Assembly: GCA_029891345.1 (NCBI GenBank)
Contig: CM057002.1
Span: forward strand, 17,234,295-17,298,294
Direction: 5' to 3'
DNA from: Dryococelus australis
Lineage: Eukaryota; Arthropoda; Insecta; Phasmatodea; Phasmatidae
Length of the DNA: 64,000 nt
The first letter of the stretch is position 1; every line of letters begins with the position of its first letter. Below the pieces are notes generated by a model. The model saw only the letters and a program-made list of their open reading frames with translations. It ran no database searches and had not been told where the DNA came from. The position numbers were made by a program, and so were the translations under genes. Shown one piece after another: positions 27,301 through 39,300 of the stretch.

Positions 27301-30300
27301 ATAGTGTGGGGGATCAGTGGAGACTTTACAGAGCCTGGTCAGTAAGCTGTGAGCAGTGACTCAATGCCCTACGGCCAGAGGCACGGCCTAAAGCGTAGGG
27401 AACGAAACGCAGCATTCCTTGCCGCCAGACAGTTGAGTGCACTTCCACAACCTACACCGGAAAAGCAGGTGGTTCAGGACCACGCCGCCCAACTCAGGCA
27501 CGAGTCAGTATGGACTGCTCCAGTCACTGTATTGTATGTATCACCTTGTCTACGTATTCACCCCTCATGTCATCCTGTAGTAAAAGAGTTGTTGTCCGGT
27601 ACCAAAGTGATATTGGGCTGGGACAACGTAAAATTCTGGACCAACTAAGCCTACCAGTGGAATCGCCATTTTGGGCGTGGGGCCAAACTCGCTACATCTG
27701 GGTGAAACCTACCACGACCACAGCGGCCAAGAAGCAGGAGTAAGTGCTAACGAAACCCCTCGCCTTCAGTCATCTATCTAAACTAAACCACCCCGCTTTT
27801 GGTCTAGTTGACAAAATCCTTGACCAACATGCCAATTCAGTCTAACCGGGCACATGTTAGATTAATTGTTATAGACAGTGAAGAAATCAATTATAATCAC
27901 CTTATTTATTACATTTCTGTTGTAAAATTACATGCTTTCTTTATAATAAAATATAATTAATAACTTTAAAAGACTGATATTTGCCACGTGCACAAGGTGT
28001 AGCCAACATGTAGTGGCATGGAAGGGTAATCCTCCCGCAGCCACCTCTCCTCCCCCAGTGTACGTGAACACACTGCCTGATTGATAACTTCTCCATGCGT
28101 TCTCAGCTGATCGAGTGCGCAAAGGACTTTCAAAATGTGACTTGCATTCGGTGTCAGATTACATTAAATTATATACAGTATTTTGAGATATTTTCTTTAT
28201 TTAAAAGAGTTTTTAGTTAAATGTTTTTAAATGTATTATTTACAGTAATACTTTTTATTAAATCCCCATTTTTATTGTGTTTATTAGCTAAACTTTATTC
28301 ACAGATAATGTATAACTCTTACTACACTCAACATAATGTTTTATAAGGTTAGAAGTTGTAGTTTATTGATGTACATGTCAGAAACCTCTTCTACAGAAGT
28401 CCTGTGTGTATGGAAATTTTTGGGTTTCCCATGATTAACGATAGATTCGGTCGTCGACTGTAAATGATGGTAAAACAATACACTTTTATTATTTATTTAT
28501 TATTGCATCTACCAAATATATTTCAGTCCGATCACATATTTCACACAACAACCACTTTGATGCTGTTTGTTAATGTAAATGTCTAATATATGGGCGTGAA
28601 ATACATTAAGTGCGGCATAGTGTATCTTTGCTGGGGTATGGTTCTCTCCAGTTCATCTGATAGATTCAACAAGTCGGGCAGTCAGGCCTGACCAAGCTTC
28701 CTCCCCTTATTTGCCTGACAAGGGTAGCGGTTACTTAGTATCAAGTGTATACTCTCTTTCGGCCACACACATGCTTGCTTCCTCCCCTTACATGCATGGC
28801 ATGTTACATGCTAACATATGGCTGCTTGTTTTGCAGAAGTGTCTGATGGAGCAAGGCCGGCAGCTGGTGGAGAGCCAGTACTGGGAGTCAGTGATGGAGT
28901 ATGTGTTCCTGGCGTGGACGTATGTGCGGGGCACACCCGTCTGGGACATCCAGCCGCACAACAACGCCCGTAAGCAGTGCTTCAAGTTCCTGGCTGCCCA
29001 ATGCATGATTGCCCTCAAGAAGGGCTCCTGGACACCGGAGCAGTGTGACGCCATTGAGGAGAAGTGAGTAGTTGCACCACACCACCACAAAACCCTCTCG
29101 TAATGAATGATTCTGAAGAAACTTGTGAATTTTGAGCCTTTAACCAGAAATATTTCTTTTGTTGGTCAAATTACTGGTGTATATAGACTGCGGGTAAATT
29201 ACAGTTATCAGACTTACTACGTAGTAGGGCTGTGTTGATTCACAGAATTATGCCAATCTGCCAAATTACAGATGTGCCTATTCTGTAATACCAAGTCGCC
29301 TATTTGCTGCCGATGTGTGAAAACTAGAGGTGGGATGATACCATTTTTTTGATACTTGATACTCAATGCAATTTTCAGCTAGAGGCCCTCATTACTTTCG
29401 ATACTTGATACTCTGAGTAAAGAAGTTTCAATAATACATTCTAATTTTTGTAAACTATGTATATATTGTTCTCAAGTAAATTTCTGATAAAGTTTAAAAT
29501 CAAAGAAAAATCACACAAAGTATTATTACAGATGATGGTGACACGTGCTGCTTATACAGTTAATCTAATTTGATTACGACTCATCTCCAAGAGTACCTCT
29601 TCCGCCACTACAGATGTGAGGAACACATTGCCTACCCTATAGTCAGCAGGAACTTAAGACAGAATCCTTCTCACCTGGAGGATGCGCATCCCAGTAGGCA
29701 CGCTGTTCCAAGTCAGGATGCTGCCGAGCTCGAGAGTCATTCTTGTTCTTCTCTTGTGACATCCCACAGTACTGCTCAGTGCTGGATCTTCCAGAGAACT
29801 TTGAAGCATTGAGTACGCCATGCCCCCTGTGGCTACTTCACCATCGACGACCCGTCAACCAGTGAACACGCTCACTAACACGTTAAATTCAGTTTTGTCA
29901 CTTCAAGACACCTTATTTAGAACAGTTCAAAAGTTTTTTTTGTCTTTTCTCATTTAGATATTTCTTTCCCGCTTTTCCATTAGAACCAGGTCACCTACAC
30001 CTGGCCAGCGTAGTAACCTTCAGCACTCAATTGCCTGGTTGGAGGTAGCACATGTCGCATGTTTATTGAACCATTAATAAACATACTTTTGTTTCCTACC
30101 TTACAGCTTTATTTCTGAGAGTGTCTGTTTGCCTGCTATACACAGATTGCTACGTTCACCGTAATTGATCTAACTGAATTAACCTCAACAACGGTTGCCC
30201 TTCAGGGGTCCATCATATTGTCTACAAACCCATTAGACGGCCATCTGTTGCTTCCAACCGGCACAGCACTACCAGTGCTGGCAGAGAGGAACAGAGGAGC

Positions 30301-33300
30301 CAAAACCACTAGCAACACCTTCACCCAGGCAGAAGCGCCAGTCTCAAGTTATTATCGTGTCCCACAGCATTATTAGTGCTGGGATATCTCGTAGCTTGAG
30401 ACCTGCCATCCATCTCTGTGTGAACACACATCTAGTGGCGCCATTGATGACCCAAACAGTTCTCCGTCTCTGATCAGCTGGCATGCGTAGGGGATCATTG
30501 GAGACTTAACAGAGCCTGGTCAGCAAGCCAAAACCGTACTGACGCTGTAAACTGTGTTTAGTTTGTTCACGTCAAGGTATACTTAGCGCACTGTAAGCAG
30601 AGACTCAATGCCTTATGACGATAGGCACGGCCGTAAACGTAGGGAATGAAACGCAGCATTCCTTGCTGCCAGACAGTTGAGTGCACTTCATCAACGTACA
30701 CCGGAGCAACAGGCTTAACGGGACCACGCTGCCCAACTCAGGCACGAGTTATATTGACAACTCCATTAACTATCTTGTTCGTATCTCCGTGTCTGCGAAT
30801 TCCTACTTCATGCCATCCCTGGTCAAAGGGTTGTTAACTGGCACTGGTACAGTATTCTGCTGAGATAACATTGACTTCTGGACCAATGAAGCTCACCTGT
30901 GGAATCGTCAGTTCGGCGTGGGCCAAGCTCGGTGTGGGTAAAACCCACTATGACCACGGCATCCAAGAAGCAGTAGTAATTACGTACTAACCAACACCCC
31001 TCATCTCAGGCCTTCTTTTTAATCTAAACCACCCCGCTTTTGGTCTAGCGGACAAAATCCTCGACCGTCGTGCCTAGTAGCCTATCCGGGCACGCATCAA
31101 GAAATTTTTTGTGGCCCAACATGGGTTGTCAGTTGAAGAGCTGTGTACAGTAAACGGTACGAACTAGACCAACCATACCCCGAGAACTATAGGGTCGAAA
31201 CAGTCAAGCAGACTTCGGGGAGTTCTCAAAACACCACTTGGCGCCCTTAACCACTACCATGTCATAAGCCGAGGTCAATAATGCCGCCATCAGTGGAAAC
31301 TCCGACAACGAACACGATGTATCCAAAGTTCAGTGTAGCCATGCCAACTGTCCCGGCCATGGCACCAAGTATAGAATGCACCTACTGCACTAAACTCTTT
31401 CATTATGCCTGCATAGGCTGGCCTGAAGAGACCCGCTGTACCACTTGCCGTCAACAGCCAACGAGTTTCTGTAATGAAATTACGTGTCCTGGCCGAGGCA
31501 TAAACAGCATCAGATGCACGGCGTGCAGTGAACCCTATCACCACCTATGCCTAAGGTAGTCTGACAAACATGTCTCTATGGCCGGGAATAGCCTACCAAT
31601 GCGAGAGATGCCGAAGAAAACACATCTCTCACACCCGCAGATATAAGCCATCCCAGATATATATCCAACCTGGAACTGCACCTGGCTATCCTGCAACCGG
31701 TAGAGATGACATACAAATTACCGACTTTGCAGGTCACCCACACGAAGACCCAGTAGCATTTATGCAGGAATGCGAAAAAGAATTCAAAGAAACATACCTA
31801 CCACCGAAACATTGGGTTGACAAAGTCCAACTGCATTTGAAGGTCCTTGCCCTCACATGGTGGGAAAGATACGGAGAATTTTTAACAGACTGGAAGCAGT
31901 TCAGTAACCGAATGCCCGCCCCTACGTTGGCAGAAACCGTGGCCTTGACTTCCCCTTCCCGCTATCAGATTCCGCCAAAGTGTCTGGACTGTGCCAGCTG
32001 ACATCGGAGACTGACACATGAAGAAAGAGAGGACGAATCCGGAACCAGAACAAGGGGGAGAAGAATCCCCAGTCTCGCTACAAAATTGAACAATAGGGTT
32101 TGATTCCCCTGGACTGTTCTGTGTAGAGGTCCGCCTTAATAAAGGAAACACCGTGGCAGTGCTAGACTTGCCCGCTATGGGAAATTTTATAAGGAGCTAC
32201 CTACTCTCGCCCTGCCAGTGAGCCCCAACTGACCTCCATTAAAAGTAAGGTCAGGCTCGCACAACCGGATGCCTTCCTTCAGGTTGAAGGAGGCATAAAG
32301 TTATCAATCGGGATACATCAGAAGACATCCTACGTTAATTTTATAGCCACGCCCCATTGCGGGGAACCCATGATTTTGGGGCAACCATGGCTACTTCAAC
32401 ACCACTACGTCCTCGCCTATGGACAACGTCGCCTTCAACTGGGAAGAAACAGAGGAACCCTCATTAACTGGAAAGGCAACCATCCGAATGCTCCCCTCCC
32501 CGTACCCCGATCCGCCTCCAACAGTTTCTGATAGAAACCAACCAGCCGGCCCTAAATCACCGGACTAGAAATCAGGCTCGAAGAACTCGTCGACGTCCTG
32601 CGCAGCTTCAGTTCGAAGATGCCCCAGACCAAGATCATTCGAAGCCACTGTCTTCCAAATAAGGCCTTACGCTGTCAATGGGAGCTCCCGAAGTCGAGCC
32701 TAGGCCAACAAGGAGGCCCAATCCCCTAAACCCGACAGGGAGTCAACCTATTCTCCACCTGGGAGAATAGAGATGCAACCACGCAGAGGAGCAGTCTCCG
32801 TTAGATCCCTGCCCTCGACGCCAACCAGCTATGACCACTGAATCATTATCAGACCTGACCGGGCCACCCTTAGCTGCACCAAAATGTCTCTGTGAAGTCC
32901 CAGAAATAGGGAAGACATCCGAACACCCCTTTGGTCAAGTTGGATTTACAGATAGATCCGAACAGCCAATGATGAAGGAGATGTAAGCAATCCGAGTGCC
33001 TTCCTTCCCACCTGGTACAACTACAAAGTCAGAAATCCCGGACGTTCAAGAATTTCCGAAGCTGGTTTCTGCCACCGGGAAACTACCATTCTCTCTACGG
33101 GCCATGGACCCGGAACGAGCACCTTCCACTCCACCTGGTTAGACTCCAAAGCCAGAGATCAAGGTCATTCTTACTCCGACGAAGTCGACCTCTGGCTCCG
33201 AAGATTAAGTAAGGGATGCCACTAGACCACCGGAACCTGGGACGTCGAGCTCAGACAAGTGTTTTCCGTCCCAGCATCAACCTGCCATGCAGGACAACCC

Positions 33301-36300
33301 GCCTACCCGGACGTCAAACTGCCATATTGGAAGTGCCCCGCCATCTTGCTATGCGAGATGCCGCTTTCATCAAGAACGTTCATGCCACCCACTACCCTTC
33401 AACAGGCACATCACCTGCAGTGAAAGTCAGGGTGAATCTCCCTTCCACTACCTCCCCCAGGACCTGGCCACCGAGACCATCAATGCCACGCACGACTTGG
33501 TACCACGATGAGCTGTGCTGCCCGCAGTCGGGGTTGAGATCTTTCTCCCTACACTGTCCCGTCAGGGAAACATCCTGCCCTACGGGTAGGAACCCGTGCA
33601 GTCGGGATGGTAGGCTTTGACACTCCCCCGCACTGCCTCAACGTCCCTTGAACGAGTGCCCTCCCACTATGTTGTGGCAGAAACAGATACCATTACGCCT
33701 GATTCCCCCACGTACCGCCAAGGACGCCCACACGCATCGCCGGTAGCAGGAATCGCAATGGATACCCACAACCAGGTATATGTGGCCATACCCTCTGCAA
33801 GCTGCCATTCGTCCAAGGGGAGTCCTGTTGAAAGTGAAACTGAAGATCGCTAGTAAGTACGCAAATTTTAAAAACAGTGTAGTAGCTGTAAACCGCTACT
33901 ACGTGCACGTGGCCGTACAGTTGTAAAAAGGTGTTCACCAGTAACTTTTGATAGACATTTTACACCTCACAGTTCAAGTGTTCCAGTGGCCTACATCCCA
34001 CTTAAGTAGGTAGCATTACGAGTGTATTCTCACCACACTGACAAAGACATTTTAGTTTCCTTATATATTTATTAATAGTCATTACTTAAATTTGACTTAT
34101 GTGTAGATAAACCTATAAATGTCACCATACGTTTTGAAAGTGTTTATGTGAAGATTGCCTACAATGAAGAATGCCTTTGGTAGGAGGGTATATTTTATAT
34201 TTATGCTTATATTTGTATGTGCTTTTGTTTGCAATATCTTGTGCACCTACTCAGTATAACAACCAAATGCTCTGATCTTTAAAGCTCCCCAAATCTGGTG
34301 TAAGTGCAAAGTATTTTAAACTTCCAATTATAAATGTGATGCATGCCGCTTCTGCATATATTCAAATACGATTACGACTCATCGCCTAGAGCACCTCTTC
34401 CATCTCTACATGCATGAATAAATGTTGCCTACCCTACAGGAAATGGGAACTGTTTTTCATTCTTACCTGGAGGATACGCAACCCGGCAGGCACGCCTCTC
34501 CCCCCCCCCCCCAACGCGCGCTCGATGCCTACAAGTTGTTCACACCTCGGGCAAGGCTGAACACACCTGACAAGGCCCGAAGCCAGAATCGCTGAGAGGA
34601 TTCTCACGCCACCCAGAGTCGGAGGATGTCACGCCTCCCCTGTACCTGCACGGGCAGCCTACAAGCTACCACTATATAATTCCAGCCACAGCCGAACTCG
34701 GGAGTTATTCTTTCGCATCTCTAGCAACCTCCCACAGCACTGCCAGTGCTTGGGATCTTCGGAGGAGTTACCAACCTTTGAGTATGCTCTCATGGCTACT
34801 TACTACGTACGTTGACGACCAGTCAGTCTGACGACATACGAACAAGAACATTTTCTTTTAACTTCACTTTGTCTCCTCTAGACACCTTTATATAGCAGTT
34901 TAACTTTAAGTCTTTATTTTTCATCTAGAACCAGTATTTCACTTTTACTTAGAACCAGATCACCTACTCCTGGAACCACGCAATTACCGTCATCTATCCT
35001 AGGCTTGGTAGGAGGTAGCACAGGTCACGTGTTTATTGAGCTCTCAATGAACACACGTTGCTCTCTATCTTTTTGTTCCCAGGATATTTATTTGTATCCA
35101 CAGTTGAAGGTAGATTACGCTGTGCACTGTTGATGGAAACCGGGAATTTTATTAAACCGAATTAAGACATACATATTAGATGGCTGTATTTTCTTCCCAG
35201 CTACACATCAGCACTGTCAGTGCTCATGAGGGGGGAGGGGGGAACAGTGATGCCACAACCACTAGCAACGCTTTCTCGCCAGGAGGCGCGACAGACTCAT
35301 GTTGCTTCTCACCAGCCACACTGAATAGTGCTTGGTGACTGGCCTGCAGTGTTGTGGGGCACAGTGCGAACGCACGACCAGTAGAGGCTTGGCGGTCCAC
35401 ACGGCTCCATGTCCCTGATCAGCCTGCCTATGGTGGGGGATCAGTGAGGACTCTTATCGAGCTCGAGTACCAAATGGCAAGAATTTTCCCCAATAATTTG
35501 CAGATTAGATCAATTGTGGATGCCGATGATTCTGCAAACTTCACCTGTTCCAACAGAACTTCAGTTTATTTTTTTAATGTTACTCATATTTTCACATGGA
35601 AATACAGCATTTGAAAGAGAATTCTCCATCAAGTATATAACTTGTAGACAATATTCTGGAAGAATCTCTTGTTGCACAGAGGCTAATTTTTGATGCTTTC
35701 ACAACTGCTGGAGGTCAACAGAAAGTGACTATTTCAAGAGCACTGATTCATTGTGCTAGAAATGCCCATGATCGGTACATGGAAGCCTTGAAGGAGAAAA
35801 CCCTGTCGTTAAACGCTGAAGACAAGGCTAAGAAAGAAAAAGAATGCTTGCATTGCAGGTAGAAGAACTTGTGACATATTTTTGTAGTGTACAGAAGCCC
35901 AGAGACATGTAGTAAATTTACAGTGATCATTTAGATTTGATTGGTTACAGTGTCAGGGAAAATAACGAGCCTTGTAAGGGAAAACAGGGAATTTTAAAAT
36001 TTGGTTTCAGTGGATACCCTGTAATGTGTGTGTTGCTAGACTTACGGACTCCTGAAGGGGGTCCGTAGTCACACTAATTTGGTTAAGTATCAATCTCCCG
36101 GTTCCTGTGGGTAGTGCACATCGTATCTTGTATCGAACTGGTCAACAGAAAAGTACATGAAAGAAGAAAAGCTTAAGGATAGAGAACAATGGATGTTTAT
36201 TGAGACCACAATAAACATGCGAACCATGCTACCACCTACCGAATAGTGGAGTGCTGAAGGTAACTGCGTTATTCAGGTGTAGGCGACCTGATTCTGAGTT

Positions 36301-39300
36301 ACAAGGGAAAGGAAATAGTTCTAGACAAATACAAAGTATATTACTGTTAAAGTGTGCTAAGGTGTCTTGAAGAGACAAAGTGAATTTAATAAGTATAAGC
36401 ATGTTCACTGGATGACTGGTCGTCGTTGATGGAAATTGCCCCAGGAGACGTACGTATAACTTCGTAGATCTCTGGAGGTCCCAGCACTAGGTAGTGCTCG
36501 GGATGTTGCACGAGAAGAAACAAGAATTATTGCTGGAGCCCCACTGAGCACGGACTTATGTATTGCTCGAGTCTAGGCTGCCGCAGCGGGGTGCGGGGAA
36601 GGCACGTGATGTCCTTCTGCCGTGGTGTGGTAATTGAAAATCTCTGGTCAGCAGTAGTCAGCAATACTGCCACGTGCCTCTTCGGCGGCGCTCGGCCTTG
36701 CCTGAGGTCCGGACAGCTTGTTAGCTTTCAGCTTTGTGAGGAAGAGGTGGGGGGTGCTGCGTGCTGACTGGGTTGCGTAACATTCAGGTCACGAGAATTC
36801 GCTTATAAGTTCCTTTGGCCTGGTAGAGAGGGCGAGAGAGAATTCATCTAGAAAATTCTCTGTATGGGTCTTTCACGTCTAATAGTGGAAGTAAGTACAC
36901 TTAGCAATGAGTTGTAATCGTAGTTGATTAGTTCTAGTCGCTCACTACAGAATTTTTGGTATATTTTTATTTTTATAGTGAGGGTGTCTAGTTGGTGCTA
37001 TTCTCGTCTTGCTCGATTTCCTCTGTCTTGGCGCTCTTTCATCTTCGAAATGCCGACATGTTTGCAGTGGTTGGCTGCCCCTTCCTGGTTGGGTATTAAT
37101 TTTCTCACCAAGATTAACGTTTTGATCTTTTCTCCACTCTCCTTCAGACATCTAAGTTATTTCTTTATTCAGCAATAAATCGATGTATCCAAAGAACTTT
37201 GATTTTAAAAAAATATTAACTTTTTGTAAGAATTTAGATTTAAAATAGTAATAAAAACAAAAAAGAATAATGAACTTGTATACTTCACCAATTGTTTTTA
37301 TGCATAAAGTTTGATGCATGACATCATTCTACTTATTATTAAATTGACTTCGACTCATCTGTACGATGAACTTGGACGTCCAACGAAGCTTGATTTACTG
37401 CCACTATTGATGAGACATCAGAAATTGTTATAACTACCAAGACCCCATGCCAGATATAATTATTCACCGGTCGAGTCACTGTGACTGTGCCACAGGATGG
37501 AGTACCACTGCAGGCTGCTAGAGGTCACTGCTGATACCACCACTGAGGCTTGAACCAGGATCCAGTCCTCACCATGGACATCTCGCACAAAGGATCTATA
37601 CCACACTGCTGCACTTGTGGCACCCCTCTCCACGTCTACTCCAGCTGCCTCATCAAAGGTATACTGCAGCAGCAGCAGATTATATATACCGGGCCAATCC
37701 AGGGTTTGTTATCAGTTCCTGTTCCTTTGCCGCACACACTCATAGTGTTGAAGGAATCATTGGCTCCTGCCTTGCTCTTCACCGCAACCGTCATGGTGCC
37801 TAAGACTATCCACTTTTCAAAATCTTCTCCGGAACCGTCATGGTGCCCAAGATCCCTGAAGCTTCTTACTAATGAAGAACCAACGTCATCGGAACATTTT
37901 TAGACATGTGCCGGTCCCTTCGGGACACCAGAGTACAGCTAGGGAAAGTGAATAGTAAAGACACTAGTTTCTGCCTGCCCCAGGTAGATTAAATACAGGT
38001 AACCTTCATCTGTTTACATAGTGTGTACGGCTTCCGTTAAACTTTAGTAAGATAGGAGGTAGTTCATTCTCCATCACTATTTATTTCCTTAGAAAGAAAT
38101 AAATACTGTTTTCACTCACTCAAAGATATAAGACCCGTCTAGGGGACAACAGGAGACCGGGTTTTACAATTACCGCCACGACACCTAACACCTTAACAAA
38201 AACAAGTTTTGAAGGCCACAACATATTCTCCGCACTCATGTGGAGAACGGTAGAGCCACGACACTAGGATACCGCTTCCTTGGTCACTGGCCTGCCAATC
38301 TGGAGTGTGTCTTGTTTACGTTTTACATCGCAATATTTTGAGATTGTCTGATTCGGTTCCTGTTTTAGTCTTAACTCTCTGGGTCGTTCTGACCTGGTCC
38401 TGTTTTCACTGGTTAACAGTTAATTACGCTGACGTCCCACATTGGGCACCAGAAAATCACTTGACGTGTGTCGGGCTATAGACTTGTATGCGCGGTCAAT
38501 GTGGTTTTGGCTGCATAAGGTCAGGAACGTTTTGTTAGTGCTAGTTAGACATCTAAGCTACGTTTCTTACCAGCAACTTGTGCTGGATGAGTCGTTTGGC
38601 GACTGGGAACGAAGTTTTCCACCACTGGAGTGGCAACTGGCTTAATCGGCATTCTAGTCGGTTTTGAAGTACTTGCCTTACCATAGGGTTACTTCGATCG
38701 ATGAAAGCGGAGCTGGTTCTGGTGCTGGTTGGCTGGAACTGGCGATTCTGGTGGAAGTCTGATGGATGTTGGTACTATGCCGACCAACACAGTACCTTTG
38801 ACTCCACTCCAGGGATTCTTGGCTTCAAAACCTGCGGTTAGCTACCCTGTACCTTACCTCTGTACCCTGTATCAGACCTTGTACAACAGGGTGGTATTCC
38901 CTGGCAATATGGATGTGTGCAGGGAAATTAATATAAATAAATACTGGAGATGGTCTCTCCATAAGGCGGGAAGGTGCTGCAATGTTTACAGGAAGACAGA
39001 TAAATTTAGTGCTGCCTACTTGAAATATTAATTAACATGAATTTTTAATGAATAAATTCTGTCATGGCATATGCACTACACATCCTAACTCGCCAAAATA
39101 AATTGCTCATCATTAGAAATTATCACCTTATGTAGGTATGGGCGAAAGAGTGTTGACAGAAGTAAAAAATGAGTGGGAATGGTAAGGCAGAGGTGGCCAT
39201 ATACAGTACATAGGTGACTAGACAGAGAATTCTCAACCCTTCTGCAACCCCCTCCCCCCTCCAAATGCCACAGTCTCCTTCTGACTTGAAGTAATTTATT

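Noticed and set aside
35748..35930. Minus-strand 60-codon frame
   Set aside because: It is the shadow of the plus-strand hAT tail fragment.
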